From: Populus alba
Lineage: Eukaryota > Streptophyta > Magnoliopsida > Malpighiales > Salicaceae
NCBI RefSeq assembly: GCF_005239225.2
Contig: NC_133284.1
Coordinates: 54,009,416-54,073,415 of the forward strand
Direction of reading: 5' to 3'
DNA: 64,000 bases
Made by a program: the position numbers and the translations under genes. The notes under the pieces were generated by a model, which was not told the DNA's origin, did not search any database, and saw nothing but the letters and a program-made list of their open reading frames with translations. Of this stretch, positions 49,516 through 60,885 are shown one piece after another. Within the stretch, counting starts at the first letter, position 1. Every line of letters begins with the position of its first letter.

Positions 49516-52512
49516 TTACCAATAGTCCCCACAAGAGCAAGTTCCTCCCTTGAAGTGATGGAACCGGCTGGAATCCCTCACAATAATTTCCCTCTCAGTA
49601 ATTATAGATAAAAATTTTGTTACAGTGTGGCAATCACCACAGACCCTCAAGTTCTTGAAGATCCGAATAGGAGTTTTAGGAGAGGTGCTAATAATTCCAT
49701 AAGCAATAGCCAGCCTCTCACTATGGCCCATGAGGATGTGCTCCTTCTCATCCTCTTCAACATCTTGCAACACAAAGCAAAAATCTGGAACATAACCAAT
49801 GGTCTTTATTTTTGAAGTCAAATCCCTCAACTCCCTGTATATCTCCTCACATTTTGGATGAGTTTGGTTGCCGGTGTAGAAGACGTCGACCTTGTTGTTC
49901 AATATGATTGAGCTCCATCCAGGATTCTTCCTCAATCCCCTATCTCTAGCTAGTGATCTCACATCATCCACCCCTTCCCATTTCCCAACGTTTGCATAAA
50001 TATTTGATAGCAAAACATAGTAGCCAACGTTCTCTGAATCAACTTCAAACAAACGTTCAGAAGCATGTTTACCCAGCTCAATGTTTCCATGTATTCTGCA
50101 AGCATTGAGAAGGGCACCCCATGCAGAAGCATCAGGCTGAATTGGCATATTTTTTATAAAATTGAATGCCATTTCCAATTCCCCAGCTCTACCAAATAAA
50201 TCTACCATGCAACCATAGTGCTTCAAACTAGGCGTAATTCTGTACTCTTCCTCCATCATGTTAAAGCACCACTGAGCATCACTGACCAAACCTGAATGAC
50301 TACAAGCTGACAATAACGATACAAATGTTATATGATCTGGCTTCACTCTCTCAGCTCTCATCTCTCTAAAAAGCTCAAGAGCTTTCTCACCATCCCCGTG
50401 AACTCCATAGCATGATATCATAGCATTCCAAGGGACTGAATTTTTTCTAGGTACTTGATAGAATAATGATATTGCATCATCTAATTTTCCACATTTACCG
50501 TACATGTCGATGAGGCATGTGCCAACAAAGACATCTGAGTAGAGACAATTTTTAATAACTTGTCCATGAATTCTCATTCCTTGCTGCAAGGCTCCCACAT
50601 GGGAATAGGCTGGTAGAATGCTTACCCATGTCCCTTGATTTGGGATTATCTCTTCGTGTTCTCCCATCAAAAGATATACTTCAATTGCCTCACTCGCAAG
50701 GCCATTTTGAGCATAACCAGTGATCAAAGTATTCCAAGAAACCACATCTTTAATGAGGAGTCCTCCAAAAACTGCACGCGCAGAATCTAAATTGCCAATT
50801 TTGGCATACATATCCACAACCGCATTCCCAATGATAATATATTCCATGAACCAACCTTTCCTCATGACAAATCCATGAACAGACCTGCTATTTTGATGAT
50901 CATTTAGTTGAGCAACAATGGAAGCTAAACTGACTAGAGTCAACAAATCAGGTTGAACTCTAGCTTCTTGCATCTTATGAAAGAACAAATGAGCAGAAAC
51001 TGGATTGTTGTTTTGCTCATATGCAGCAATTATCGAGTTCCATGATACAATATCTCTTACCACCATCTGACCAAAAACTTTCTGCGCATGCCCCAAGCTA
51101 CCAAATTTGGCATACATGTTAATCAAAGCATTAGACACAAACAGTTCAAATTCCAATCCATGCTTTATAACATACAAATGAATTAACTTGCCACTTAAAA
51201 TATCACCCACCTGTGCACAAACAGGAAGAACACTGGCAACAGTAATAGCATCCATTTTTACCCCTTCCAATCTCATCTCATCTGCAATATCCAATGCCTC
51301 TGCAGCATTCCCATTCTGACAATAACCAGAAATCATTGCATTCCATGAACCTCTATCACGAGCTGGCATATCATCAAACAATTTTCTTGCATCCCCCACA
51401 AGCCCAAATCGTGAATACATATGTACCAGGGAAGCAGCTACAAACACATCCCATTCAAAACCCAACTTTAAAACCAAGCAATGTATCTTTTTCCCATCTA
51501 GCAGATCTCCACAAGCTTTAACCACAGGAGGAAAAGTGTAAAAATCAGGTCGAAGACCAGAGGTTGAAAAGAACTGGTTGAAACAACCCAAGGCTTCACG
51601 GAAACGACCATGGCTAACATAAGCAAATGCCATAGAATTCCAGGTATAAACATCTTTATTTGGTAGGTGGTGAAAAGTCCACCAAGCTAACGAAACATCA
51701 CCATGCTGAGAATACAAATTTACAATCTTTGAGGAAAGGAAGTTGTCTTTAAATCTCCCTGACACCAAAACAAGTGTATGAGCACATTTAACCTGCTGCA
51801 ACTTTGTGCAGGATTTGAATAGAGCATTGAAATCAATCCCTTTCCTCTCATTTTCAAGATCATCTGATGTAACTTGCAAGTAATCTGTGACGGTTGCTGT
51901 ATGTAATGTTCTATGGGATTGAAAGAATGAGAAAAGTTTGGAAAGATGCCTTCTTTTGCAGTTTGGCACCAATCTGAGACACCAAAAGATGCAAGAAATA
52001 AGTATTTCATTAAAATCTCACATGATCAACCACCCACCAAATCATTAACAAATTTTGCTCACAACCATAACAGATGACAAGAAACTAACAGCACAATAAA
52101 AGAGACCCTTTAAGAGATAGACCTTCGAGAAATTAAAATGATAATAATCACCACCCACTAGGCCATTAACAAATGCTTAACCATCCAGAACCAGAAGAAA
52201 TCAATTGTAGAAATCCTTTAATGAGACCCATTAAAGGAAATCCTTCAGATCACAAGAAACTAATAGCCCAATTTAACAAGACTCTTTAAAGGACAAAGAT
52301 CAATTTTGACATAGAAAGTTTAATTTTTCTGCTTTAAAGTACCAATCTTTGCTGGTGTTTTGGGTTATTTGGTTTGTGGGTATTTAACAGTATCAAGCAC
52401 AAATTCATAAACCACTTAAGAAAAGCACCCTCACAATCACACACGAATTTTTGGCTATAGACAAAGAAGGAAGTCTCATTGCTTTATGTTTTGCTTACCT
52501 TGAGCCCTTCAT
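49516..52512 (-). CDS. EMB2758: DYW-type pentatricopeptide repeat protein, EMB2758-like
   Basis: The long exon 51973-49516 begins with TTG where an ATG is expected. A 14-base upstream exon (52512-52499, ATG AAG GGC TCA AG) joined through GTAAGC and CTCAG supplies the start and keeps frame: MKGSRLVPNC. The result is 823 codons, matching the length I recall for Arabidopsis At4g33990 (EMB2758), whose sequence it resembles throughout. PLS-type repeats run from about residue 95 to 640, then E/E+ motifs, then a DYW domain with HSE (in GHSERLAIAYG), CGDCH and the terminal CSCGDYW. DYW proteins bind organelle RNA and carry the C-to-U editing deaminase fold. The Lys/Arg-rich N-terminus suits mitochondrial or plastid import. 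The short first exon is inferred, not proven. Confidence 0.93.
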
Positions 52513-54487
52513 GAGCTTCTTTCATTTCATTCTGTATTCCCTTCCTGATAGCACTAAAGCCATTAAGAATTACTAGACACGCAAGGGGGAGAGCTTTTAT
52601 CACTAAATTACAAAACAGAAATCAAAATCATAACTTTTTGTCACAAAAAGAAGAATTACTCACCTTGAATGAGGGGGCTTAGTGCAGGGGTTTTTGGTTT
52701 TCTTCGTGGGTTTAAGATTGTATTGTACAAGCAAAGAGATCGACATGTCGTTTTGGTAAATGCGTAAGTGAACGAAAGAGGAGTTAGGGAGTCCTTTTTT
52801 CAATCAGGGATCCTTTATTTAATTACGTGGCGGATGTTTAGACGTTGATTTGGATATAATTGAGAGGTGGGAATTTTTTTATAGGAAAATTAAGATTATA
52901 AAGTTGGTGGAGAGAGGGCTGCTTGTTTTAAAAATGTGTTTAATTTAAAATATATATATATATATATATATATTTGATTTTTGAAGTGTTTTTTAATAAT
53001 TTTAATTTATTGATATTAAAAATAAAAAATATTTTAATATATTTTTAAATAAAAATATTTTTTTAAAAATTCCTTCAATCACAATGGCATGTGATGTTTG
53101 GATGATATAAAAAAGGGAAGAGGTACTACTTGTGATCTTTTTACGCTTGGCTGCAGAAAAAAATAATCCTCTTAATTTGTAAGAAAAGAACCCTTTTTAG
53201 TGCACGTAATATCTATTTACTTTAAGTTGATTTTGTTTTTTTTATCATTAAATTAATTTTTTTTTAAGAATTAAAATTCTCTCATAAAAGAACATGCTTT
53301 CAAAAAATAAGATAGAATTAAAGAGAGAAGCTAAAACATGTGGGATAACTAGGGTATATATTCTTTTGTTTACTGTGGATTGTAATAATAAAAAATGATG
53401 ATTTTGCCCTTGAAAAAACTCTTAGATTATTGTTTTTTAGGGGTAAAATAGTATTTTTCTTTAATTCATTTATCATTTGAGAATTGTTCAATGATATCTT
53501 TGTCTTTTCATCATGCTTTTACATAGTAAAATGACTTTGCTACCTTAAAAAAAAAAAACATTAGCTATAGTCAAGGGTCTTTTTAGACATTTTACTTTTT
53601 TTTTTATGTACAATAAAATTATATATTTTATATTGGGGTTAAAAAATCACGCCATTGACACATTGCTATTGATATCTTTTCATATCGTTTTTTTTTTTTT
53701 TGTAATTGTTGGTTTGGTCAACTGTAATAATGTAATTTAATATTTAATTATTATTGTTTTAAATTGAAAGCATTGTTGGCACGTGAAAGGCGCCGCACAT
53801 TGTGGGCGACACCTTCCAGCAATATGCTTCGGTTGTGTTTTTTATTTATTTATTTTTATTGTGTCTCCGTGATGGGTAGCACATGTCTTTTGGAAATGGT
53901 CGGTTATCATTAATAATCTTTTTTTTTTTTTTCATTTCTCTATCCTACCCTCAAAACCTCTCATTGTTGTTGGTGTTTCATAATCTATAATTTTAGTTTT
54001 AATTTTGATCCTTTTCTCTTTTTTTTTAAAAGTTTTATTTATTTTCCATTTAATCTTTCAATTATAATATATATATATATAATTTTCAATTCAGTCCTTC
54101 TATTTTTTATTTCATATTCTTTTCCTTGGTCCTTTTATCAAAGTTTTTATAGTTTTTAATTTTATCCTTTAAATCAAGTTTACAATTTTTGTTTCCAATA
54201 ATGATAATATTAATTTTAGTTTGGTCATTTTTCTTTTGATTTCTTTATTTGTTTCCTTTGTCTTTTTGTTAAAAAATTTATAGTTTTTAATTTCATTTTT
54301 CAAATTAAATTTGTAGTTTTTTGTTACAACAATACTAATAATGGTAATTATAGTAGTTGTCATAATAATAGTAATAGTAATAGTAATAGTAATAGTAATA
54401 GTAATAATAATGATATTAACAATATTACAAGTACTACTACTAATAATGATAATAACGTTAATTATAGTGATAATAATAATAGTTTGT

Positions 54488-54518
<31 letters not shown>

Positions 54519-54659
54519 GTGATAGTGATAATAATTGTAGTATTAATGATATATTTTATGATAATAATAGTGGCAATAATAGTAATAATAAAATGATAAT
54601 AATAATACTGGTAATAATAATATATAGTAATAGTATGTTATAATAATAGTAATAGTTAT
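52513..54659. repeat. PPR promoter side, AT-rich repeats and trinucleotide cluster
   Basis: PPR leader and promoter to about 52,900. Then an (AT)12 run (about 52,950-52,972), an AT-rich MITE-like copy (52,925-53,080), a T-rich module (53,985-54,330) with phrases such as GTTTTTAATTTTATCC, and an AAT/AGT-type microsatellite cluster (54,330-54,659). The apparent Ile/Val or Asn open frames here are translated microsatellite, not genes. Confidence 0.7.
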
Positions 54660-54829
54660 TGTCATAACCCATTTTTTGACCATTTTATTTTTTTTATTAT
54701 TTTATTTATTGAAAAGGATAAAAACAATTGATGAAAAAAATAATAATGATGATGAAAAAACAAGTAAAATGAAATAAATGAAGAATGAATTAAATTTTGG
54801 GTTAAGGGCAATATGATTGGAAGTTTGAG

Positions 54830-55100
54830 GTTTAATTAAACTTTGGAATTAATCTAATTAAGCTAGAAATTAATTTATTTAATCCAATTAAGGGTTTTAT
54901 TGGAGAATTGATAAATTTTTAGACTTAATTAAGCTTGAAAATAATTTAATTCATCCAATCAAGGATTTAATTGGAGAATTAATAAGTTTTGAGACTTAAT
55001 TAAGCTTGGAATTAATTTAATTAATCCAATTAAGGGTTTAATTGGAGAATTGATAAGTTTTGAGACTTAATTGGACTTGGATTTAATTAAATTAATGAGA
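54830..55100 (+). repeat. Tandem array, about 71-bp unit, 3-4 copies
   Basis: CCAATTAAGGG-like anchors at about 54,883, 54,954 and 55,025 are each followed by TTTAATTGGAGAATTGATAA and GACTTAATTAAGCTTG. It lies near the left end of the LTR-like element. Confidence 0.8.
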
Positions 55101-55374
55101 TCAGGGACTTAATTGAAGAAATATTAATATTTGGGGTCCAAGTTGCGAAATTAAAATCCAAGAATTCAATTGAAAATGGCACGCAAATGCAGGGGGCCAA
55201 TTACAGTTTGAACTAGGGGCTTAATTACAAACCTTTTAAAAATGCAAGGGCCAAAACGAAAATAATCATTAAACTTCAAAACGGTGCCGTCTGTGGATAC
55301 GCTGTTCATCTTCTTCAAACGGACGCCCGCCTCTGCCATTACACCTGCAATCAATGGTTGGAAGAAACGGATTG

Positions 55375-55400
55375 TTCTCTGGCTATAAAAGCCAGAGAAT
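55375..55400 (+). promoter_or_regulatory. Hairpin enclosing a TATA box in the LTR-like element
   Basis: Arms TTCTCTGGCT and AGCCAGAGAA flank ATAAA, so the core reads CTATAAAAG. A second copy with arms TTCTCTGGCTT and AAGCCAGAGAA occurs at 55,753-55,777. Probable LTR promoter; inference. Confidence 0.5.
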
Positions 55401-55706
55401 GAAGGTCACAAGAGAGGGGGGAGAGGTTGAAAAAAACCAGTAGACTTGGGGAAAGAAAAAGGGACGAACGTAAAAAAACAAAGAAACAGAGGAGGAGAGA
55501 CAGGAAGAGCAGAAAAGAGGGAAACGAAAAGAAGAAAAAGAAGAGAGACGGGAAAAAAGAACAGGAGGAGGGGAATACAAAAAAAGAAGGGGAAACACAG
55601 GGCATAAAAACAGAACAAAAGGGATTATACAAAGGAGAAAAAGAACAGAAACTGTACAGAGGGGGGCAAGTTTTCTGCCCCTGTTTCTTCTCACAGAAAC
55701 AGAGGC

Positions 55707-55736
55707 GTTCGTGCCTCACGATCGTGAGGCACGAAC
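55707..55736. repeat. Perfect 30-bp palindrome
   Basis: Each 15-base arm reads GTTCGTGCCTCACGA from its own strand, with no spacer. It lies in the GC-richer part of the LTR-like element, between the two TATA hairpins. Confidence 0.9.
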
Positions 55737-56155
55737 TCGTGAAGAAAGGCCATTCTCTGGCTTTATAAGCCAGAGAAGGCCACAGAGAAGGAAGAAGAAC
55801 TGAGGAGAAACACGAAAAAGAAGAGGACAGAGCCAGTGGACGAGAAGAACAACACAGACGGACGCAGACGAGCGAGGAAGACGACGAGCAGGGGAACAAA
55901 CCGAAACAAAAAAGAAGAAGAAGACAACCGAACAAGGAAAGCTAAAACAAAGGAGTAGACAGAAAGCAGTCACAGAGAAGAGTAACGCTGGTCAGTTGTC
56001 GTCCCCGTCTTCAAGTGCAGCAACAGGTAAGTTGCATTGCCCCTCCCTGCATTTTAATTGCATGTTGCTGTAACAGGCGTGCGTGAGCGGTTCACGCACG
56101 CCTGCGGGTAAAAAAAAACAGAAAATGGCCAGCCGGGTCAAGCCTGTGACCCGGC

Positions 56156-56236
56156 TAGGCCTGCTGGGTCCAGCCCAGTCCATTTGGGCTGAGCTGGGCC
56201 CAGTCCATTTGGGCTGAGCTGGGCCCAGTCCCCCAA
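56156..56236. repeat. Short GC-rich tandem repeat
   Basis: About two and a half copies of CCCAGTCCATTTGGGCTGAG / CTGGG inside the LTR-like element. Non-coding. Confidence 0.75.
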
Positions 56237-56335
56237 AAAAGAAAAAAATAGAAAAATAAAAAAAACAGAAAAATAAAAAATAAAAAAGATAAAAAATGTG
56301 TATGCATGAATAAAAATAATGTAAATTTTATTGGT

Positions 56336-56600
56336 TCATTCACTGACGCCAGAGTCGGAAATAAAATACCGGTTTAAATTTATATTATTTTTATTCGTTG
56401 TATTTTTATTTTATTTAGCTAGAAAAATAAAAAATATGTGCAAGCGTAAAAATAAATTTTTATTTATTTATTTATTCACTGGTGCTAGAGTAGGGAATAA
56501 AAAACATTAATCTAATTTTTTTTTCGTAGCTACGAATTTTTACCAACGCTAGAGTTGGAATTATTCGAGCTCGAATATTCACTGGCGCCAGAGTCAAGAA
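56336..56600 (+). repeat. Four spaced repeats of CTGGCGCCAGAGTC type
   Basis: Related words at about 56,342, 56,480, 56,536 and 56,579 (ACTGACGCCAGAGTCGG, ACTGGTGCTAGAGTAGG, CCAACGCTAGAGTTGG, ACTGGCGCCAGAGTCAAG), each followed by GGAATA-like bases. The TGGCGCC core resembles the start of tRNA-primed binding sites of Gypsy elements, but four copies inside an LTR is unusual. Confidence 0.6.
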
Positions 56601-56908
56601 TATTATAAACAAATCATCACAGCATAAATTAATAAATATTTAGCAATTTAAGACAAAACCAGCAATGCAGTCTGCCTCAGGCAGAACATTTAAGGGGTGA
56701 TAATATCTTCTCTTTTACGTAACCAATCCCGAGCCATAGAATCTCTGTTGACCACTTAGGGTTCCTAGTGACCATAATACTAGGTGGTGACTCCTCAAAC
56801 AAGACATTTTTCCCTAAAAGAACCGGATGCCAGAAATCTGTTCTTTTTTTTTTTTTTCCATAATTCAAGAGAATTATTTTTAGGGCTGCCGCGATGTCGG
56901 GTGCGACA

Positions 56909-58744
56909 ATTATAACAGTAATAATAGCGATAATAATAAAAATAATGGTAACAAGTCTAGTTGGTGTTAAACAATGCGAGAAAAATGCAGTAAGAAGAAA
57001 ATTTTAGATCAAGATTTAGGTTTTCAAAAGTTTCCAGAGGAAGAACAATTGTGCTTGATATATTAATGTGTAATCAATGCAGGCTAAATCAAGAGAAGAA
57101 GTGGAATATGACACTTTTTTATTTAAAAAAAATTGTTACATTATCTTACTTGTTTTTAATTAATTTTTTTTCCAATTATTAAAATTTAAGAATCTAAAAT
57201 ATTTTCCTTTTTAATTAAATTCTAAATTCTAAATTACTTATTACTATATCTTTAATTTTAAAACAAAAGTGCTTATCATTTGATGGTTTCTTTCTTGGGT
57301 GATTATATCAATGACTTTTCATAAAATTATTATATTATTACTATGTAGTTAATTAATTGGTTACACATGATATTAATTTTATTCTAACTAGATTTAAAAA
57401 CTTTACTTTTTTGAAACTATTTTTTATTTAATTATATTAATAAAAGCTAAAAAGCGTGCGGGTTTCACTGTAGCTCTATATACATATTATTATGGATTGC
57501 TATAGTGAAATTACCTATTACCCTTGAGTAGATAAAATTTAAGCCTTTGAGCTGAGGGTTTTTGTAGTCTTTTTCTATGGCTTAGTGGTTATTAAAAGAT
57601 TATTTGGGTGTATTCGTCTTTTCAATTTTTTTTAATATGGTAAAAAATACTTTTTTTATCCCTAAAGTCAATAAGATTTAGAATTGTTGACAAAGGTTTT
57701 TCTTAACTTTTCACAAGTTTTGTAACGGTGAAAATACTTCTCTGCTTCCAAGACCAAAAATATATTAGGTTACTGGACAAGGGTGTTTCAGGTTTTTTCA
57801 CTTTCCATGTACAATGAAAGAACGTTTGTAACTTTAGAAAAGATAAAAGATAAAAAATAAGCTTTGCTTTTAGGGATATTTTGATATTTTCATATGAGTA
57901 TTTTGTATAATTAAGAGGGTCATGAGAGATGGTTTAGTATTTTCATGTTTTGTTTTTAATTAAAAAGCTACTGGTGCGAGTTCTATACACCTTAGCAAGT
58001 GAGTGGTATCTACGCCATTCAGGTGGCGCATATACACTATTTGGTGGTCAAATCTAGTTATTTGCCATCTTCTTGGATGCTTAGCCATGTCCTCTTTCAC
58101 ATGGGGTGACGTGTATAGGATTATAGTGGTTGAATTGCTACTGGTGATTGATTTTTTTTTTCTCTCTTGATAGCTAAAGTGCACAATTGTCCTTCTTGTT
58201 TGTTGTTTTTCAATTTCAATCTTCATTCTTTGATTTTCTTATTTCATCATTATTCCTTTTATAGAAGTTTTTTTTTCAATTTTGTCCTTCAATTATAATT
58301 TATCATGTGTTTTGTTTTTCATTTCAGCCCTCATTCTTTTAATTTCTTATTTTATTTTATTTCTTTTATAGTTTCAGTCCTTCTAAATCTATTTCTATTT
58401 TTGGTTGGTGTTTTAGAATCCATCCCCTTAGATTTGATTTTTTATTTTAGTCATTTTCTCTTTTGTTAGAGTTTTATTTGCTTATAATTTAGTTCTTTTA
58501 TTCTAATTTGTGTATATGATGTTTTTCAATACGATCATTATACTTCTGATTTCTTAGTTTTTGTTCCTTTGTCTTTTTTGTCAGAGTTTTTATAGTTTTT
58601 AATTTTATCATTCAAATCAAATTTATAATTTTTTTCAATGGTAATAATATTTATTTTAGTTTGATATTTTTTTTCATTTGATTTTTTATTTGTTTCATTT
58701 ACCCTTTTGTCAGAGTTTTTATGGTTTATGATTTTTGTTATTTC
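56909..58744. repeat. AT-rich spacer and second T-rich module
   Basis: Bases 56,909-56,960 are the right half of the interrupted microsatellite. Then AT-rich filler. Bases 58,190-58,744 form a T-rich module closely related to 53,985-54,330 (shared TTTTTAATTTTATC, ATTTATTTTAGTTTG, TTTATTTGTTTC phrases), again leading straight into a trinucleotide cluster. No gene is supported. Confidence 0.6.
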
Positions 58745-59242
58745 AGCAGCAGCAGCAACAACACCACCACCACCACCACCACCACCACCACCACCAACAA
58801 CAATAATAGTGATAATAGTAGTAGTAATAATAATAATAATATTTTATTATAATTACTATAGTGGTTATGATATCAATAATTATGGTGATGATAAATAATA
58901 ATAACAATAATTGTGATAATTATATTAATAATAATAAAAATATTGATCTCTCTTTGGTAGTTACAGTAATATTAATGGTAATGATAATAGTAATGATAAT
59001 GATAATAGTATTAGTAATAGTAATAGTAATAATAATAATAATGATTGTGATTGTGATGATGATAATAATAATAATAATTGTGCTTATAACAACAACAACA
59101 ATAATGATGATGACAATGATAAAAATAAAAATAATGGTAATATTAGTTATAGTGGTGGTGATAATAATTGTAAACAATAGTATAAACAACTATAATAATA
59201 GCGATGATAACAACAACTATAATAATGATAATAATAGTGGTC

Positions 59243-59281
<39 letters not shown>

Positions 59282-59400
59282 CTACTACTTATTAATAATA
59301 ATAGTAATGATGATAGTTGTAATGTAATGATAATGATAATATTAGTAATGAGAATAATAACGATGAGAATAATAATTATTAAAATAATAATGATGATAAT
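58745..59400 (+). repeat. Compound trinucleotide microsatellite
   Basis: Runs of CAG, CAA, CAC/CCA, then AAT, AGT, GAT and ATT units over about 650 bases. All three frames are open in places only because the units lack stops; the predicted poly-Ile, poly-Asn and poly-Pro products are not genes. Confidence 0.9.
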
Positions 59401-59925
59401 TTATCATTCGATACTAGATTACTGAGAATTATGTTTCACTGGTTTTCTATGTATGATATTTTTTGACCTCATATCCTGGATTGCTGAGAATAATAATTCT
59501 CTTTTATTTTTTACCTTAAGTTTTTATTTTTATTGTTTAACATTATTTTTTTAAAATAAAAAAGTCATCAAAGTTTCCTTTAAACCTATTAAATAAACCA
59601 ATTCATATCAAGTTAGCTCTTAAAGATTTATCGTCTTACTTGAGTTTATAAACATTGCAAAAAAACCTTTTGTGCTCTTAATAATTGTTTTTTTAATGTT
59701 TTTAAAAACATGTTCAGCCCTCGGTGGATTGCAAACAAATGAACTAGTGATAACAAAAAATAGTGTTCATGTTAAATCAACTTATTAAAATTTGAAAATA
59801 AGTTTTTATAATAGGTTGTACAAAAAAAACACCTGTTGATATGATAAAAAATATTTATATTATCTTATTTAAGAACAAAATAAGAATTAAGTGAAATTCA
59901 ATAAAATAATATTTTAAAAATATTC

Positions 59926-59991
<66 letters not shown>

Positions 59992-60480
59992 AGTTTAAAT
60001 GGTAAAAGGCATAATATAGAAACCATAAAATGACGAATTCACATAATCTGAACAATTCATGCATCAACAATAGTCTAAGTATTGGATCTGATCCATATAT
60101 TGGCCTGGATATGATTCAAATTTAAAATCTTATCTTGTTGGCAAATTTTATCTAAACACATAACTATTTAGAATGTAACATAAATCCATGAATAAATATT
60201 TATCTTAAGTTAAGTTTGAAATCTTATATTGTGAAAGTCTCTTTTTCCCTCCTTAATATTTACCTTATATGTTGGGTATGTTATTATAATTTATAGATTA
60301 TATGATATAGAAATAAAAGGTATGTAATCTACTAAGATATACCTTTCCATTATTAGTCCCATAACCTTGTCTATATAACATTACAATGGGAGAGCATATC
60401 CTTATTCACAGCATAAAAAAGAAAGAAAAGTAATTGGCATTTACATATCTCTAAGGTATTTTCATAGCAAAGAAAGAGAG
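59401..60480. repeat. AT-rich spacer with (AT)n and the promoter of peptide gene 1
   Basis: A dinucleotide (AT) run occupies about 59,929-59,992. The peptide-gene promoter follows, with TATATAAC at about 60,373-60,380, about 100 bases upstream of the ATG. Bases 60,380-60,480 are shared with 63,570-63,677. Confidence 0.65.
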
Positions 60481-60885
60481 ATGGAGAAGTCTTCATTCAA
60501 GCTAACTTTCTTGCTCTTTGCACTCTTAATCATCGCTTCTTGTTAGTCTCTCTCCCTCCCTCCCTCCCTCTCCCCCACTCTCTCTCTCATAATTAATTCT
60601 AATATTCACACACAAACAAATATTATTCTATATCTTTCATTAAAAAAATAAAATATTAATGTGCACTTGTGTTTGTCAGGTTCACATGTAGGAGAAGCAA
60701 GAAGCACCGTGATTACATTGCGTTGCAATACAAATGCAGACTGTGCAGGCCAAGGATGTTGGTGTATAGGCAAGAAATGCTTGTGTAAGACTTGTATTTG
60801 TCAGAACCATAAGTGTGCTTGTACACCTCAATCCTCCTTAAGCGATGCCATCATCAAAGCTCAAGTAGAAAAACCGGGACATTGA
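60481..60885 (+). CDS. Secreted cysteine-rich peptide, copy 1
   Basis: Two exons, 60481-60541 and 60680-60885, give 88 codons. The intron starts GTTAGT and ends GTCAG, splitting Cys21. The N-terminus is a signal peptide (MEKSSFKLTFLLFALLIIAS), cleaved near residue 27. The mature part has ten cysteines at 36, 42, 47, 49, 54, 56, 59, 61, 66 and 68, in the pattern C-x5-C-x4-C-x-C-x4-C-x-C-x2-C-x-C-x4-C-x-C. The last 20 residues are cysteine-free. The layout fits defensin-like or knottin peptides, usually apoplastic and acting in defence or signalling, but I do not recognise the subfamily. A poly-A signal AATAAA lies at 60,926-60,931. A tandem copy starts at 63,678. Confidence 0.85.

Larger units (their letters stand above)
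54660..56908 (+). mobile_element. Solo-LTR-like retrotransposon remnant, 2,249 bp
   Basis: Begins TGTCATAACC and ends GGGTGCGACA, with TG...CA termini. The flanks GTTAT and ATTAT agree at four of five bases, a likely decayed target duplication. Both flanks are the same AAT/AGT-type microsatellite, so the element interrupts it. There is no gag or pol coding; the length and a TATA box inside a hairpin (55,384) suit a single long LTR. The composition is GC-richer and patchy: a 71-bp AT tandem array, GA-rich tracts, a 30-bp palindrome, a CCCAG-rich repeat, and four repeats of CTGGCGCCAGAGTC. Ogre/Tat-type Gypsy elements have such long LTRs, but the family is not established. Confidence 0.65.

Noticed and set aside
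54341..54643. Open frame of poly-Ile/Val and poly-Asn
   Set aside because: It is a translated AAT/AGT microsatellite with no codon structure or homology.
55351..55935. 194-residue Ser/Phe/Cys-rich frame on the minus strand
   Set aside because: It reads the complement of a GA-rich tract inside the LTR-like element; several frames are open there from base bias alone.
58745..58800. Short direct repeats as a possible CRISPR array
   Set aside because: Pure trinucleotide microsatellite in a plant genome, with no spacers.
58861..59295. 144-residue open frame rich in Ile, Met and Asn
   Set aside because: Trinucleotide repeat without stops; the opposite strand is open for the same reason.
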